From contig JADLAV010000020.1 in the NCBI GenBank assembly GCA_020848075.1, positions 150,716 to 214,715 on the forward strand: a stretch of DNA of 64,000 nucleotides, given 5' to 3'. Origin of the DNA: Burkholderiales bacterium. GTDB lineage: Bacteria; Pseudomonadota; Gammaproteobacteria; Burkholderiales; SG8-39. The number at the start of each line of letters is the position of its first letter. Position 1 is the first letter of the stretch. The notes beneath the pieces were generated by a model, which saw nothing but the letters and a program-made list of their open reading frames with translations, did not search any database and had not been told where the DNA came from. The translations under genes were made by a program, and so were the position numbers. Shown here piece after piece: positions 22,961 to 34,271 of the stretch.

Positions 22961-24172
22961 ATGAGCGAGAGCCAACGCAGCCGGATGCGCATTGCGATCC
23001 TGGGCGCGACCGGGTCCATCGGGCGCTCGACGCTGGACGTCGCCGCGCGGCATCCAGACCGGTTCGAGGTCTTTGCGCTCACCGCGAACAGCCAGGCCGA
23101 CGCGCTAGCCCAGCTCTGCGCGGCCCATCGACCTGCCTATGCGGTGATCGCCGATGCGGCGCGGGCGGGGGCGCTCGCGGCGCAGCTCGCTGCCGGCGGA
23201 CTGCGGACCCGGGTGCTCGCGGGCGAGCCCGGCCTGATCGAGGTTGCAGCGATGCCCGACGTCGACTGCGTCATGGCCGCAATCGTGGGCGCCGCCGGCC
23301 TGCGCGCAACGCTCGCTGCGGCAGAGGCTGGCAAGCGGCTCCTGCTCGCGAACAAGGAGGCGCTCGTCATGGCCGGGCCGATCTTCATGGGCGCGGTGCG
23401 TGCACACGGCGTGACGCTGCTCCCGATCGACAGCGAGCACAACGCGATCTTCCAGTGCCTTCCCCGCGGAGGCGCATCGCGCATCGAGCGGGCCGGCGTC
23501 CGGCGCATCCTGCTCACCGGCTCGGGTGGGCCGTTCCGGACGCGGCGTCTGTCCGAGCTCGCCGCGGTGACGCCCGACGAGGCGTGCGCGCATCCGAACT
23601 GGACGATGGGACGCAAGATCTCGGTCGACTCCGCGACGATGATGAACAAGGCGCTCGAGTTCGTCGAGGCGCACTTCCTGTTCGACGCGCCGGCGGAACG
23701 GATCGAGATCCTGGTGCACCCGCAGAGCGTGGTGCACTCGATGGTCGAGTACGCCGACGGCTCGGTGATCGCGCAGCTCGGCAATCCGGACATGCGCACG
23801 CCGATCGCCCAGGCGCTCGCATATCCGGAGCGGATCGCCGCGGGCGTGCAACCGCTCGACCTCGCGGCGCTCGGTGCGCTGACGTTCGAGCGGCCGGACT
23901 TCGAGCGCTTCCGCGCCCTTGCGCTCGCCTACGAGGTGCTCCGGTCGGGCGGCACCACACCGGCCATCTTCAACGCCGCGAACGAGGTTGCCGTCGATGC
24001 CTTCCTGCGCAGGACGATTTCCTTCACCCGCATCACCGATGTCATCGAGGAGGCGCTCGCCGGCGTGCCGTCCGGCGACGTCCACGGATTGGAAGACGTG
24101 CTGGAGGCGGATCGCGCGGGCCGCGCGTTCGCGCTCGACCGGGTCCGTTCCGGAATGCTGAGGTCGGCATGA
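22961..24172 (+). CDS. dxr: 1-deoxy-D-xylulose 5-phosphate reductoisomerase
   Basis: Second step of the MEP isoprenoid pathway: rearranges and reduces DXP to MEP with NADPH. The 403-aa reading has the NADPH-binding [26 protein letters not shown], the metal/substrate block [13 protein letters not shown], and [13 protein letters not shown]. The first ATG (22961) adds MSESQRSR before MRIAILGA; the second ATG at 22985 is an equally possible start. It overlaps rseP by 4 bp. Confidence 0.95.
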   Translation: MSESQRSRMRIAILGATGSIGRSTLDVAARHPDRFEVFALTANSQADALAQLCAAHRPAYAVIADAARAGALAAQLAAGGLRTRVLAGEPGLIEVAAMPDVDCVMAAIVGAAGLRATLAAAEAGKRLLLANKEALVMAGPIFMGAVRAHGVTLLPIDSEHNAIFQCLPRGGASRIERAGVRRILLTGSGGPFRTRRLSELAAVTPDEACAHPNWTMGRKISVDSATMMNKALEFVEAHFLFDAPAERIEILVHPQSVVHSMVEYADGSVIAQLGNPDMRTPIAQALAYPERIAAGVQPLDLAALGALTFERPDFERFRALALAYEVLRSGGTTPAIFNAANEVAVDAFLRRTISFTRITDVIEEALAGVPSGDVHGLEDVLEADRAGRAFALDRVRSGMLRSA

Positions 24173-25533
24173 TCCTGCTGCAGAAACTCGCCGCGTTCGT
24201 CGTCGCGCTCGGATTGCTGATCGTCGTGCACGAGTTCGGCCACTATCTGGTCGCACGCCTTTGCGGCGTCAAGGTGCTGCGCTTCTCCGTCGGCTTCGGC
24301 CGGCCGCTCTGGGCGCGCCCGTTCGGACGCGACCGCACCGAGTGGGCGATCGCGGCCGTGCCGCTGGGCGGCTACGTCAAGATGGTCGACGAGCGCGAGG
24401 GACCGGTGGCGCCAGCCGATCTCCCGCGCGCGTTCAATCGGCAAGGCGTCTGGCGCCGGATCGCGATCGTGAGCGCGGGACCGGTGGCGAACTTTCTGCT
24501 CGCGATCGCCCTGTACTGGCTGCTCTTCGTCGTCGGCGTCCAGGAAGCCAGGCCGATCCTCGCCGCGCCGGAGCCCGGCAGCATCGCAGCCGCCGCAGGC
24601 GTGCAGCGCGGCGACGTCGTGCGCGCGATCAACGGCGAGCCGGCGGCCACGTGGAGCGAGGCGCGCTGGCGCCTGCTCGAGCTCGCGCTCGAGCGCAAGT
24701 CCGCCCGGATCGAAGTGCTCGAGCATGGGCGCGCGATCGCGTGGCGCACGCTGGACCTCTCCGGCGTCGCCGCGGGCGATGTCGAGGGCGACTTCCTCGC
24801 GAAGCTCGGTCTGAATCTCGACCGGCCGCGCATGGATCCGGTCATCGACCAGGTGGTGCCGGGCGGACCCGCGGATCGCGCCGGGCTGCGCCCCGGCGAT
24901 CGCGTTCTCGCGATCGACGATGCCCGGATCGCGGCGTGGGACGATCTCGTGCGGATGGTCCAGGCGAGCCCGGGGCGCGCACTGAGCTTGCGGATCGACC
25001 GGGGCGGCGTCGCGCGGGAGATCTCCGTGACCCCCGAGACGATCACTCAGGGCGACAAGACCCTCGGACGCATCGGCGCAGTCTCGCGCACCGATCCCGA
25101 GCGCATGCGCGACTACCTCGTCGAGGTCCGCTATGCGCCGCCGGCGGCGTTGGCGCGCGCGACGGCCAAGACCTGGGAGATGTCGGCCTTCTCGCTGCGC
25201 ATGCTGTGGCAGATGGCGACCGGCAGCGTCTCGTGGCGCAACCTCTCCGGGCCGGTGACGATCGCCGACTACGCCGGCCAGTCCGCGCAGCTCGGCATCA
25301 TTCAATACCTGAGCTTTCTCGCGATCATCAGCATCAGCCTCGGCGTGCTGAACTTGCTGCCCATCCCGCTCCTCGACGGAGGGCACTTGATGTATTATCT
25401 CGTCGAAATTTTCAAGGGGAGCCCGGTCTCCGACCGCGCGATGGAGCTCGGCCAACGCGTCGGTCTGACCGTGCTCCTCTTCCTGATGGCGTTCGCTTTC
25501 TACAACGACATAAACCGGCTCATCTCCGGCTAG
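24169..25533 (+). CDS. rseP: Site-2 regulated intramembrane protease RseP
   Basis: Inner-membrane zinc metalloprotease that cleaves anti-sigma factors such as RseA, releasing sigmaE under envelope stress. The 454-aa protein has HEFGH (H21, E22, H25) in the first transmembrane segment. Two periplasmic PDZ domains follow, between about residues 120 and 300, and the C-terminal [14 protein letters not shown] carries the third metal ligand. It is coupled to dxr by ATGA and followed 17 bp later by bamA, placing the stress protease beside the assembly machinery whose failure it senses. Confidence 0.95.
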   Translation: MILLQKLAAFVVALGLLIVVHEFGHYLVARLCGVKVLRFSVGFGRPLWARPFGRDRTEWAIAAVPLGGYVKMVDEREGPVAPADLPRAFNRQGVWRRIAIVSAGPVANFLLAIALYWLLFVVGVQEARPILAAPEPGSIAAAAGVQRGDVVRAINGEPAATWSEARWRLLELALERKSARIEVLEHGRAIAWRTLDLSGVAAGDVEGDFLAKLGLNLDRPRMDPVIDQVVPGGPADRAGLRPGDRVLAIDDARIAAWDDLVRMVQASPGRALSLRIDRGGVAREISVTPETITQGDKTLGRIGAVSRTDPERMRDYLVEVRYAPPAALARATAKTWEMSAFSLRMLWQMATGSVSWRNLSGPVTIADYAGQSAQLGIIQYLSFLAIISISLGVLNLLPIPLLDGGHLMYYLVEIFKGSPVSDRAMELGQRVGLTVLLFLMAFAFYNDINRLISG

Positions 25534-25550
25534 GGAAGACGCCTCGATCC

Positions 25551-27830
25551 ATGAAGAGCCGACTCGCCGCGGCGCTCCTTGCTCTGCTGTTTGCGCGCGG
25601 CGCGCTCGCGTTCGACCCGTTCGTCGTGAAGGACATCCGCGTCGAAGGACTCCAGCGGATCGAGGCCGGAACCGTCTTCGGCTACCTCCCGACCAAGGTC
25701 GGCGAGACGATGACCGACGCGAAGGCGGGCGAGGCGATCCGCGCGCTCTTCGCGACCGGGCTGTTCACCGACGTGCGCATCGAGGTCGAGGGCGGCGTGG
25801 TGGTGGTGGTGGTGGCCGAACGCCCGGCGATCGCGTCGATCGATTTCGCCGGCATGCGGGAATTCGAGCCGGAGCAGGTCCGCAAGGCGCTGCGCGAGAA
25901 CGGCATCGCCGAGGGGCGCACGTTCGACAAGGCGGTGGTCGAGCGCGCCGAGCAGGAGATCAAGCGACAATACCTGACCCGGGGCCGCTATGGCGCAACG
26001 GTGGCGACGACGGTCACGCCGCTCGAGCGGAACCGGGTGGCGCTCAACTTCTCGATCGACGAGGGCGAGGTCGCCAAGATTCGCGCGATCAACATCGTCG
26101 GCAACCGCGCTTTCACCGAGAAAGAGCTGCTCGACCAGATGGTGCTGCGGACGCCGAACTGGATCAGCTGGTGGACGAAGAACGACCAGTACTCGCGGGA
26201 GAAGCTCCAGGGCGATCTCGAAACGCTGCGGTCCTATTACCTCAACCGCGGCTTCCTCGACTTCAACATCGAGTCGACCCAGGTCTCGGTCACCCCCGAC
26301 CGGCGCGACATCTACATCACGATCAACGTGCGCGAAGGCGACAAGTACACGGTGCGCGGCGTGACGCTGAGCGGACAGAGCCCGGTGCCGATGGAGGAGC
26401 TGGAGAAGCTCGTCACGATCAAGCCGGGCGAGACGTTTTCACGTGAGCGGTTGACGGAGACGACCAAGGCGATCACGGACCGCCTCGGCAACGACGGGTA
26501 CGCGTTCGCGAATGCCAATGCCGCGCCGGACATCGACCGCGAGAAGCACACCGTCGCGTTCAATATCCTGATCGATCCGGGCCGCCGCGTGTACGTCCGG
26601 CGCATCAACGTGGTCGGCAACACGCGCACTCGGGACGAGGTCGTGCGCCGCGAGCTGCGCCAGCTCGAGGGCGCCTACTACGACAACCAGAAGCTCCAGG
26701 CCTCGCGTGAACGGGTGGATCGGCTGGGGTTCTTCAGCGAGGTGAACATCAGTACCGAGCCGGTCCCCGGCACCACCGACCAGGTCGACGTGACCATGCG
26801 CGTGGTCGAGAAGCCCACCGGGAACCTGCTGTTCGGAGTCGGATTCTCGAGCAGCGACGGGGTCATCCTGCAGGGATCGGTCAACCAGGCGAATCTTTTC
26901 GGCTCGGGCCAGCAGCTCACCCTCGCCGCGAACACCAGCAAGGTCAACCGCAACATCGGCCTGTCGTGGACGCAGCCGTACTGGACGGTCGATGGGACGA
27001 GCCTCGGATTCGACATCTACAACCGTCGGTTCGACGCGACGAGGCTGAACGTCGGCCGGTACATCACCGAGTCGACCGGGGCGGGCGTACGGGTCGGGTT
27101 CCCCATCACCGATACCGACCGGATCAACTTCGGGCTCACCCCGGAGCAGACGAAGATCGACGTCTTCGTCGACAGCCCGCAGCGGTTCAAGGATTTCGTG
27201 GCGCAGAACGGGAGTTCGCCGTGGGGCCTGATCGGCACGGTGGCTTGGGTCCGCGACCGGCGCGACAGTGCATTCTTCCCGACCAAGGGCACGGCACAGC
27301 GGGCGTTCGGCGAGGTTGCGCTGCCGGGCGCCGACCTCAAGTACTATAAGCTGAGTTATCAGCACAGCTGGTTCTACCCATTGACACGCGACCTCACCCT
27401 CAGGCTGAACGGGGAGCTCGGGTACGGGAGCGGCTATGGCGACGGTACGCTGCCCTTCTACAAGGCCTTCTACGCCGGGGGCGTCACTTCGGTACGCGGC
27501 TTCGAGCAGAGCTCGCTCGGCCCCCAGGACCTGAATGGCGCGCTGGGCGGCTCGCGGCGGCTCGTCGGCAACGCCGAGCTCCTCTTCCCGCTCCCTGGCC
27601 TCGGCCTGGACCGGTCGGTGCGGGTCGGACCGTTCTTCGACGTCGGCCAGGTCTGGACGAACAATCCCGGCGAGACGCTGAGCGATCTCAAGTTGCGCTA
27701 TTCTGCGGGCGGGCTCTTCAACTGGAACTCGCCGTTCGGGCCGATCACGCTGACCATCGGAATTCCGCTGAATGACAAGCCTGGCGACAAGATCCAGAGA
27801 TTCCAGTTCGCCTTCGGCCAGACGTTCTAG
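25551..27830 (+). CDS. bamA: Outer membrane protein assembly factor BamA
   Basis: Omp85-family core of the beta-barrel assembly machine. The 759-aa precursor starts MKSRLAAALLALLFARGALA, a signal peptide. Five POTRA domains follow (to about residue 420), then a 16-strand barrel. The barrel includes the conserved VRGFEQSSLGP (VRGF, lid loop) and ends in a phenylalanine (FGQTF), the outer-membrane targeting signature. I chose ATG 25551 because the signal peptide begins there. Followed by its partner chaperone gene skp. Confidence 0.96.
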   Translation: MKSRLAAALLALLFARGALAFDPFVVKDIRVEGLQRIEAGTVFGYLPTKVGETMTDAKAGEAIRALFATGLFTDVRIEVEGGVVVVVVAERPAIASIDFAGMREFEPEQVRKALRENGIAEGRTFDKAVVERAEQEIKRQYLTRGRYGATVATTVTPLERNRVALNFSIDEGEVAKIRAINIVGNRAFTEKELLDQMVLRTPNWISWWTKNDQYSREKLQGDLETLRSYYLNRGFLDFNIESTQVSVTPDRRDIYITINVREGDKYTVRGVTLSGQSPVPMEELEKLVTIKPGETFSRERLTETTKAITDRLGNDGYAFANANAAPDIDREKHTVAFNILIDPGRRVYVRRINVVGNTRTRDEVVRRELRQLEGAYYDNQKLQASRERVDRLGFFSEVNISTEPVPGTTDQVDVTMRVVEKPTGNLLFGVGFSSSDGVILQGSVNQANLFGSGQQLTLAANTSKVNRNIGLSWTQPYWTVDGTSLGFDIYNRRFDATRLNVGRYITESTGAGVRVGFPITDTDRINFGLTPEQTKIDVFVDSPQRFKDFVAQNGSSPWGLIGTVAWVRDRRDSAFFPTKGTAQRAFGEVALPGADLKYYKLSYQHSWFYPLTRDLTLRLNGELGYGSGYGDGTLPFYKAFYAGGVTSVRGFEQSSLGPQDLNGALGGSRRLVGNAELLFPLPGLGLDRSVRVGPFFDVGQVWTNNPGETLSDLKLRYSAGGLFNWNSPFGPITLTIGIPLNDKPGDKIQRFQFAFGQTF

Positions 27831-27863
27831 GGGCCGCCGGGCAGCAATCATAGGAGATCAGAT

Positions 27864-28376
27864 TTGAAGAAGCTGCACACACTCGCGCTGCTCCCGCTCT
27901 TCGCGCTCGCGGCGGGCGCGGCGCACGCGCAGGGCAAGATCGGTTTCGTGAATCTCGACCGCATCCTGCGGGACGCGGCCCCGGCGGTGCGCGCCCAGAA
28001 GAAGATCGAGGCCGAGTTCTCGAAGCGCGATCAGGAGCTGCAGAAGCAGGCCCAGCAGCTGAAGCAGATGCAGGAGAACCTGGAGCGCAACGGCGTTACC
28101 CTGGCCGAGAGCGAGCGCCAGCGGCGCGAGCGCGAGTTCGCCGAGTCCACGCGCGACTTCCAGCGCAGGCAACGCGAGTTTCGCGAGGACCTGAACCAGC
28201 GCCGCAACGAGGAGCTCGCGGGCGTGCTCGAACGGGCGAATCGAGCCGTGCGCCAGATTGCCGAGCAGGAGCAATACGACATCATCTTCCAGGAGGCCGT
28301 GTACGCGAGCCCCCGGATCGACATCACCGAGAAGGTGATCAAGGCGCTCGACGACACGAAGCCGGCGGGCAAGTAG
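27864..28376 (+). CDS. skp: Periplasmic chaperone Skp/OmpH
   Basis: Trimeric jellyfish-shaped chaperone that holds unfolded outer-membrane proteins in the periplasm. The 170-aa precursor starts at TTG 27864 with signal peptide [20 protein letters not shown] and a likely cut after AHA. The mature part begins [18 protein letters not shown] and is mostly a charged coiled coil (about residues 45-120). The TTG is preceded by AGGAGA. Lies between bamA and lpxD as in most proteobacteria. Confidence 0.93.
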   Translation: MKKLHTLALLPLFALAAGAAHAQGKIGFVNLDRILRDAAPAVRAQKKIEAEFSKRDQELQKQAQQLKQMQENLERNGVTLAESERQRREREFAESTRDFQRRQREFREDLNQRRNEELAGVLERANRAVRQIAEQEQYDIIFQEAVYASPRIDITEKVIKALDDTKPAGK

Positions 28377-28398
28377 CCCCCGCTCGCGAAGGCCGGCC

Positions 28399-29439
28399 AT
28401 GGCGGAGCGGGAGGTTCGACTCGCGGAGCTCGCCGAGCGCTTCGGTGGCGAAGTCCTCGGCCGCGGCGACACGCTGGTGCGGCGCATCGCGAGCCTGCGG
28501 AGCGCGCAGCCGGGCGATCTCTCCTTCTTCTCGCACGGGCGGTACCGGGACGAGCTGGCGGGCACCCGCGCCTCGGCCGTGATCGTCGGGGCGCCGGAGC
28601 GCGACGCTACCGGCCTGCCGCGCATCGTCAGCCCCGACCCCTATCTGCTCTTCGCGAAAGCGGCGCGGCTCTTCCACGCCGAGATCCCGGTGACCGCCGG
28701 GATTCACCCGAGCGCGAGCGTGGCGCCCGGCGCCCGCGTCGCGCCGGATGCGGGCGTCGGCGCGAATTGCGTGATCGGCGAGGGCGTTCGCATCGGGCCG
28801 GGCGCCGAGCTCGGCGCCGGGTGCGTGATCGGCGCCGGCGTCGCCATCGGCGCGGGGAGCAGGCTGCACGCAGGGGTCACGGTCTACCCCGGCTGCGGGA
28901 TCGGCGAGCGGGCGGTGCTCCATGCGGGCGTGGTCATCGGCGCCGACGGATTCGGCTTCGCGCTCGACGCGGGCCGGTGGCTCAAGATCCCCCAGACGGG
29001 CCGGGTGCGCATCGGCGACGACGTCGAGATCGGCGCGAACACGACCGTCGATCGCGGCGCGCTCGACGACACCGTGATCGGCGACGGCGTGAAGCTCGAC
29101 AACCAGATCCAGATCGGACACAACGTGACAATCGGCGAGCACACCGCCATCGCCGGATGCGTCGGCATCGCCGGCAGCACCCTGATCGGGCGGCACTGCA
29201 TGATCGGCGGGGCCGCGATGATCGGCGGCCACCTCGCGATCGCCGACCGCGTGGTGATCGCGGGCGGGACCGTGGTGACCAAGTCGATCGAGATCGCCGG
29301 CACCTACGTCTCGGTGATTCCGGCGACGCCGAGCCGGGAGTGGCGCCGCACGGTGGCGATGCTGCGCAATCTCGAACGCATGGCTGAGCGGCTCCGCACC
29401 CTGGAGCGGCGCATGTCCGGTGGGGGGAACGAACCGTGA
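28399..29439 (+). CDS. lpxD: UDP-3-O-(3-hydroxyacyl)glucosamine N-acyltransferase
   Basis: Third acylation step of lipid A synthesis, adding an N-linked hydroxyacyl chain from ACP. The 346-aa protein has an N-terminal uridine-binding domain ([16 protein letters not shown]), a long left-handed beta helix of hexapeptide repeats (about residues 100-290) with the catalytic region [15 protein letters not shown], and a C-terminal helix. It overlaps fabZ by 4 bp. Confidence 0.96.
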   Translation: MAEREVRLAELAERFGGEVLGRGDTLVRRIASLRSAQPGDLSFFSHGRYRDELAGTRASAVIVGAPERDATGLPRIVSPDPYLLFAKAARLFHAEIPVTAGIHPSASVAPGARVAPDAGVGANCVIGEGVRIGPGAELGAGCVIGAGVAIGAGSRLHAGVTVYPGCGIGERAVLHAGVVIGADGFGFALDAGRWLKIPQTGRVRIGDDVEIGANTTVDRGALDDTVIGDGVKLDNQIQIGHNVTIGEHTAIAGCVGIAGSTLIGRHCMIGGAAMIGGHLAIADRVVIAGGTVVTKSIEIAGTYVSVIPATPSREWRRTVAMLRNLERMAERLRTLERRMSGGGNEP

Positions 29440-29879
29440 ACGCGTTGGACATCAAAGAGATTCTCGAGCACCTGCCGCACCGCTACCCGTTCCTGCTCGT
29501 GGATCGCGTGCTCGAGTGCGAGCCGGGCAAGCACGTGGTCGCGCTCAAGAACGTGACGATCAACGAGCCGTTCTTCCCGGGCCACTTCCCGCACCACCCG
29601 GTGATGCCGGGCGTGATGATCATCGAGGCGATGGCGCAGGCCGCCGCGATCCTCGCTTTCCGCACCCTGGGCGGCGTGCCAGGAGACCATCACGTGGTGT
29701 ACTTCGTCGGCATCGACGAGGCGCGGTTCAAGAGCCCGGTCGTGCCCGGGGACCAGCTGATGCTCCACGCGCGCATCGAGCGGCACCTGCGCGGGATCTG
29801 GAAGTTCGCGGCCGAGGCGAAGGTCGGGGAGATCCTGGCGGCGGAGGCGAGAATGATGTGCACCGTCCGCGACGCATGA
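29436..29879 (+). CDS. fabZ: 3-hydroxyacyl-ACP dehydratase FabZ
   Basis: Hot-dog-fold dehydratase that forms trans-2-enoyl-ACP in fatty acid elongation, competing with LpxA/LpxD for 3-hydroxyacyl-ACP. The 147-aa protein starts at GTG 29436 and has the catalytic pair H50 ([15 protein letters not shown]) and E64 (IIEAMAQAA), with [13 protein letters not shown] at the N-terminus. It overlaps both lpxD and lpxA by 4 bp, so the balance of fatty acid and lipid A flux is set within one coupled transcript. Confidence 0.97.
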   Translation: MNALDIKEILEHLPHRYPFLLVDRVLECEPGKHVVALKNVTINEPFFPGHFPHHPVMPGVMIIEAMAQAAAILAFRTLGGVPGDHHVVYFVGIDEARFKSPVVPGDQLMLHARIERHLRGIWKFAAEAKVGEILAAEARMMCTVRDA

Positions 29880-30646
29880 TTCACCCCACCGCCATCGTTC
29901 ATCCAGAGGCGCGGCTCGCCGCAGGCGTGCAGGTCGGGCCGTACTCGGTGATCGGCGGGCACGTGGAGATCGGCGAGGGCACCACGATCGCCTCGCACGT
30001 CGTGATCGAGGGCCACACCCGCATCGGCCGCGAGAACCGGATCTTTCAGTTCGCTTCTCTCGGCGGGGCCCCGCAGGACAAGAAGTACGGGGGCGAGCCG
30101 ACGTGGCTCGAGATCGGCGACCGCAACACGATCCGCGAATACTGCACGTTCAGCACCGGCACCGTGCAGGACGCGGGCGCGACGCGCATCGGCGACGACA
30201 ACTGGATCATGGCCTACGTGCACATCGCGCACGACTGCCAGATCGGCAGCAATACGATCTTCGCCAACAACGCGCAGCTCGCCGGTCACGTCCACGTCGC
30301 CGACTGGGCGGTTCTCGGCGGGTTCACCGGCGTGCATCAGTTCGTGAAGATCGGCGCGCATGCGATGACGGGCGGCGGCTCGATCCTGCTGCAGGACGTG
30401 CCGCCGTACGTCACGGTCGCGGGAAACCCGGCGAAGCCGTACGGCATCAACGCCGAGGGGTTGCGCCGCCGGGGCTTCAGCGCGAGCGCGGTCGCCGCGA
30501 TCCGCGACGCGTACAAGACGGTCTACCGCAGCGGCCTCGGGCTCGCCGAGGCGCAGGCGAGCGTCGAGCGCCGGGCGACCGGAGCGCCCGAGCTCGCCGT
30601 CCTCTCCGACTTTCTCAAGTCCGCGACACGCGGGATCGCGCGCTGA
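29876..30646 (+). CDS. lpxA: UDP-N-acetylglucosamine O-acyltransferase
   Basis: First lipid A step, transferring a 3-hydroxyacyl chain from ACP to UDP-GlcNAc. The 256-aa protein starts [18 protein letters not shown] and has about ten hexapeptide coils. The catalytic histidine H119 is in [10 protein letters not shown], and the [13 protein letters not shown] and [14 protein letters not shown] segments are family-typical. Start ATG 29876 overlaps the fabZ stop. Confidence 0.96.
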   Translation: MIHPTAIVHPEARLAAGVQVGPYSVIGGHVEIGEGTTIASHVVIEGHTRIGRENRIFQFASLGGAPQDKKYGGEPTWLEIGDRNTIREYCTFSTGTVQDAGATRIGDDNWIMAYVHIAHDCQIGSNTIFANNAQLAGHVHVADWAVLGGFTGVHQFVKIGAHAMTGGGSILLQDVPPYVTVAGNPAKPYGINAEGLRRRGFSASAVAAIRDAYKTVYRSGLGLAEAQASVERRATGAPELAVLSDFLKSATRGIAR

Positions 30647-30733
30647 CATGGCGCACTTGCGCGAGCAGGCGCGTGCCGCGATCCGCCCGTTCGGCGTCGC
30701 ACCGCCGCCGGGCGGCGCGTAGGGCGTCGCGCC

Positions 30734-31906
30734 GTGGCCGAGGCACCGACCATCGCGCTCGTCGCCGGAGAAGCCTCCGGCGATCTGCTGGGCAGCAGAC
30801 TCATCGAAGCGTTGCGGCGGCACCTTCCCGGCGCATCGTTCGCCGGCATCGGCGGGCCGCGCATGGCGTCCGCCGGGCTCGACGCGTGGTTTCCCCAGGA
30901 GCGGCTCGCGGTGCGCGGTTTCGTCGAGGTCCTCGCGCACCTGCGGGAGTTGCTCGCGATCCGGCGCGCGCTGGTGCGGCGGCTGCTTGCGCTGCGCCCA
31001 AGTCTCTTCGTCGGCATCGACTCGCCGGACTTCAATCTTCGGGTGGAACGGCGGCTGAAGGCCGCCGGACTCGCGACGGCGCACATGGTGAGCCCGACCG
31101 TCTGGGCCTGGCGGCGCTGGCGGATCCGGGCGATACGCAGGTCGGTCGACCACATGCTGGTGCTGTTGCCGTTCGAGGCGCCGATCTACCGCGATGCGGG
31201 GATTCCGGCCACCTTCATCGGCCATCCGCTCGCCGACGAAATCCCCATCGGCATGGACGGTGCGGCCGCCCGGGAGGAGCTGCGGCTGCCGCAACAGGCG
31301 CCCGTCTTCGCCGTACTGCCCGGCAGCCGCCAGTCCGAGATCCTCCAGATGGCGCCGATCTTCATCCCGTCGATGCGCCTCATCCTCGAGCGGTTTCCGG
31401 AGGCCCGTTTCCTCGTGCCGCTCGCCACCCGGGAGACGCGCGAGCTGTTCGAGGGCGAGCTGTACCGGCAAGGCGCGCGCGACCTGCCGGTGGCGCTCCT
31501 CTTCGGTCATGCGCAGGATGCGCTCGCGGCATGCGATGTCGCCTTGATCGCGAGCGGAACCGCGACGCTCGAGGCCGCCCTCGTCGGCCGGCCGATGGTC
31601 ATCGCCTACCGGGTCGCGCCGCTCTCGTACCGGATCGCGATGAGCCTCGTGCACGTCGAGCACATGGGGCTGCCCAATCTGCTCGCCGGGGAATCGGTGG
31701 TCCCCGAGTTCCTCCAGGACGAGGCGACCCCGGCGAACCTGGCTCAGGCGGTGGTCAATCTGCACCTGGACGAGAACGTGCGTGCGGCCGTGCAATCGCG
31801 ATTCGCCGGTCTGCACCACCTGCTGCGCAAGGACGCGGCGGAGACGGCGGCGCACGCATTGCTGCCATATGTCACAGGTGATCGCGGTGCGCGGAACGCG
31901 AACTAG
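30734..31906 (+). CDS. lpxB: Lipid-A-disaccharide synthase
   Basis: Membrane-associated glycosyltransferase (GT19) joining UDP-diacylglucosamine and lipid X. The 390-aa protein starts at GTG 30734 with [18 protein letters not shown], followed by [13 protein letters not shown]. It contains the [13 protein letters not shown] and [10 protein letters not shown] motifs and [15 protein letters not shown] of the donor site. The 87-bp gap after lpxA holds no convincing gene. Confidence 0.96.
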   Translation: MAEAPTIALVAGEASGDLLGSRLIEALRRHLPGASFAGIGGPRMASAGLDAWFPQERLAVRGFVEVLAHLRELLAIRRALVRRLLALRPSLFVGIDSPDFNLRVERRLKAAGLATAHMVSPTVWAWRRWRIRAIRRSVDHMLVLLPFEAPIYRDAGIPATFIGHPLADEIPIGMDGAAAREELRLPQQAPVFAVLPGSRQSEILQMAPIFIPSMRLILERFPEARFLVPLATRETRELFEGELYRQGARDLPVALLFGHAQDALAACDVALIASGTATLEAALVGRPMVIAYRVAPLSYRIAMSLVHVEHMGLPNLLAGESVVPEFLQDEATPANLAQAVVNLHLDENVRAAVQSRFAGLHHLLRKDAAETAAHALLPYVTGDRGARNAN

Positions 31907-32519
31907 CCGGGGGGCGCGCGCGGCGCTGCTTCTGTGCGGTGTGGACGAAGCCGGCCGCGGGCCGATCGCCGGACCGGTGTACGCGGCTGCGGTGATCCTC
32001 GACCGCCGCCGCCGCATACGCGGCCTCGACGATTCAAAGCGGCTCGCTGCGTCCGTTCGCCTCGAGCTCGCCGCGCTGATTCGCGAGCGCGCGCTCGCCT
32101 GGTCGATCGCCAGCGCGTCGGTCGAGGAGATCGACGCGCTCAACATCCTGCGGGCGACGCTCCTCGCCATGAAGCGCGCCGTGGAGACCTTGCGGATCGC
32201 ACCGGAGGAGATCGTGGTGGACGGGCTGCATTGCCCGGACGTGTCCGCCCCGGCCCGCGCGTTGGTCGGCGGCGATGCGACGATCGGCGCCGTTTCCGCG
32301 GCATCCATCCTCGCCAAGACCGCCCGGGACGCAGAGATGCTGCGACTCCACGCGCAATTCCCCGGGTACGGATTCGATCGCCACAAGGGCTATCCCACGC
32401 CGGAGCATCTCGCCGCGCTGCGGCGGCTCGGCCCTTGCGACATCTATCGCAGGAGCTTCGCGCCGGTACGTGCTCTTGCCGGAACTGCTGGCCCACGCCG
32501 GCAGACCGAGCTGTTGTGA
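31869..32519 (+). CDS. rnhB: Ribonuclease HII
   Basis: Cuts RNA in RNA-DNA hybrids and removes misincorporated ribonucleotides. The core starts [18 protein letters not shown], with the DE metal-binding pair, followed by [10 protein letters not shown] and the [12 protein letters not shown] and [13 protein letters not shown] blocks. The 216-aa reading from ATG 31869 overlaps lpxB by 38 bp. The first 20 or so residues are not conserved-looking, so the true start could be a later GTG/CTG nearer the catalytic motif. Confidence 0.93.
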   Translation: MSQVIAVRGTRTSRGARAALLLCGVDEAGRGPIAGPVYAAAVILDRRRRIRGLDDSKRLAASVRLELAALIRERALAWSIASASVEEIDALNILRATLLAMKRAVETLRIAPEEIVVDGLHCPDVSAPARALVGGDATIGAVSAASILAKTARDAEMLRLHAQFPGYGFDRHKGYPTPEHLAALRRLGPCDIYRRSFAPVRALAGTAGPRRQTELL

Positions 32520-32549
32520 CCGAGCGCGCCAGGACGCCGTCCCGAACCG

Positions 32550-33344
32550 GTGATCAAGCGCATCCAGTCCCGCGAGAACGCGTGGTTCAAGTCGCTCGTC
32601 AAGCTGAGCGCGTCCGCGCGCGAGCGCCGGCTGCGAGGCAGGGCGATCCTGGACGGGCCTCATCTGATCGAGGCATGGCGCGCAGGGGGCGGCGTTGCGG
32701 AGGCGATCGTCGCGAGCGAGACAGGTTCGTCGCGACCGGAGGTCCGCGCGCTGCTGGAGAGTGCGGCCGCCGAGACCCGCGTGCTTCTTCCCGACCGCTT
32801 GTTCGACGCGCTGGCGCAGGTCGTGACGCCGGTGGGCATTCTGGCGGTCATCGCGACCCCGGCGCCGGCGTCGGTTCCCGAGGAGATCGGCGACGCGATC
32901 CTGCTCGAAGGCCTCCAGGATGCGGGTAATCTCGGCTCGATCCTGCGTACCGCTGCGGCCGCTGCGATCGCGCGGATATTCCTCTCTCCAGGGAGCGCAT
33001 TCGCGTGGTCGCCCAAGGTTCTGCGCGCCGGCATGGGGGCGCACTTCGCGCTCTCCATCCACGAAAACGTCCCTCTGGAAACGCTTGCTCGCCGGTGTCG
33101 CGGCAGGCTGATCGCCACCGATGCGCACGGCGGCCGACCGCTCGACGCGGTCGATCTCACCGGGCCCGTCGCGTGGATCTTCGGCAACGAGGGCGCCGGC
33201 ATCTCGCCCGGCCTCGCCAGCGTTGCGACGGACCGGCTCCACGTCCCGATGCCCGGCATGGCGGAGTCGCTGAACGTGGCCGCGGCAGCGGCGATTTGCC
33301 TGTTCGAGCAAGTTCGCCAGCGACGTGCACGCAGGCCCGGCTGA
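32550..33344 (+). CDS. TrmH/SpoU-family RNA 2'-O-methyltransferase
   Basis: SPOUT-fold methyltransferase (264 aa) for ribose methylation of rRNA or tRNA. It has an N-terminal SpoU substrate-binding domain (ARERRLRGRAILDGPHLIEA), the LEGLQDAGNLGSILRTAAA motif 1, FGNEGAGISPGL motif 2 and MPGMAESLNVAAAAAI motif 3, whose knot binds SAM. The start is GTG 32550. Position after rnhB is common in betaproteobacteria. RNA target cannot be named from sequence. Confidence 0.9.
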   Translation: MIKRIQSRENAWFKSLVKLSASARERRLRGRAILDGPHLIEAWRAGGGVAEAIVASETGSSRPEVRALLESAAAETRVLLPDRLFDALAQVVTPVGILAVIATPAPASVPEEIGDAILLEGLQDAGNLGSILRTAAAAAIARIFLSPGSAFAWSPKVLRAGMGAHFALSIHENVPLETLARRCRGRLIATDAHGGRPLDAVDLTGPVAWIFGNEGAGISPGLASVATDRLHVPMPGMAESLNVAAAAAICLFEQVRQRRARRPG

Positions 33345-33381
33345 GGCGCGCGGCACGGGTCGGCGGAGGCGCCCGATCCGC

Positions 33382-34209
33382 TCAGTGCGCCCGGCGCTCG
33401 AGCCGCACGTCCTGGAGGATCTGGGTCGCGATCTCCTCGATGGACCGCGCGGTCGAGCTCAGCCACCGGATGCCGTTGCGTCGCATGAGCCGCTCCGCCG
33501 CGTCGACCTCGTACTCGCAGTTCGCCAGGCTCGCGTAATGACTCTCCGGCCGGCGCTCGTTCCGGATGCGCGCGAGCCGCTCCGGAGCAATGGTCAGCCC
33601 GTAGACCTTGGGCAGGTGCGCCTGCACTGCCTCCGGGAGGCGACCGCGCTGGAAGTCCTCGGGCGTGAGCGGGCAGTTCGCCGCCCTGATTCCGAACTGG
33701 AGCGCGAGATAGAGGCAGGTTGGCGTCTTGCCGCTGCGCGACACGCCGACCAGGATGACGTCCGCCGCACCGAGCTCGCCGAAGGCGAGCCCGTCGTCGT
33801 GCGCCAGCGCGAAGTTGACCGCCTCGATCCGGTGCTGGTAGCCGGAGCTGTTCGCCGTGCCGTGCGAGCGGCCCACCGTGTGGCTCGACCCGGTGCTGAA
33901 TTCGCGCTCCAGCGGTGCGAGGAACGTCTCGAAGAAGTCGAGCACGAGCGCATCGGCCTGGCGCAGGATCGAGCGCACGGCGTCGTTCACCAGGGTGGTG
34001 AACACCACCGGGCGCGCCTCCGAGGCAGCCTTCGCCGCCGTGATGCGCGCGACGCACTCCTGCGCCTTCTCGACGCTGTCCACGAACGGGATGACGACCT
34101 GCGAGAACTGGATGTCCTCGAACTGCGTGAGCAGGCTGTGCCCGAGCATCTCGGCGGTGATGCCGGTGCCGTCGGAGATGAAGAAGATGACGCGCTGGCG
34201 TTGGGGCAT
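33382..34209 (-). CDS. ppsR: Phosphoenolpyruvate synthase regulatory protein
   Basis: Bifunctional ADP-dependent kinase and Pi-dependent pyrophosphorylase that inactivates or reactivates PEP synthase by threonine phosphorylation. The 275-aa DUF299 protein starts [20 protein letters not shown] and has the P-loop [15 protein letters not shown]. It is transcribed divergently from its target ppsA across a 62-bp gap. A longer in-frame start exists at 34254, but it would reach almost to ppsA and is less likely. Confidence 0.94.
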   Translation of the reverse strand: MPQRQRVIFFISDGTGITAEMLGHSLLTQFEDIQFSQVVIPFVDSVEKAQECVARITAAKAASEARPVVFTTLVNDAVRSILRQADALVLDFFETFLAPLEREFSTGSSHTVGRSHGTANSSGYQHRIEAVNFALAHDDGLAFGELGAADVILVGVSRSGKTPTCLYLALQFGIRAANCPLTPEDFQRGRLPEAVQAHLPKVYGLTIAPERLARIRNERRPESHYASLANCEYEVDAAERLMRRNGIRWLSSTARSIEEIATQILQDVRLERRAH

Positions 34210-34224
34210 GAGCGGGTTGACGGG

Positions 34225-34230
34225 TAAAAT
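34225..34230 (+). promoter_or_regulatory. Candidate -10 box for ppsA
   Basis: TAAAAT lies 42 bp upstream of the ppsA ATG in the only stretch of the ppsR-ppsA divergent gap with AT bias. No matching -35 is clear, so confidence is low. Confidence 0.3.
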
Positions 34231-34271
34231 AGCGGTTTCGGCGGACTTCGGCAACGGGAAGGAACCTCGGC

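Noticed and set aside
30648..30722. Short frame in the lpxA-lpxB gap starting MAHLREQARAAIRP.
   Set aside because: Only 24 codons, no ribosome-binding site distinct from lpxA's end and no family resemblance.
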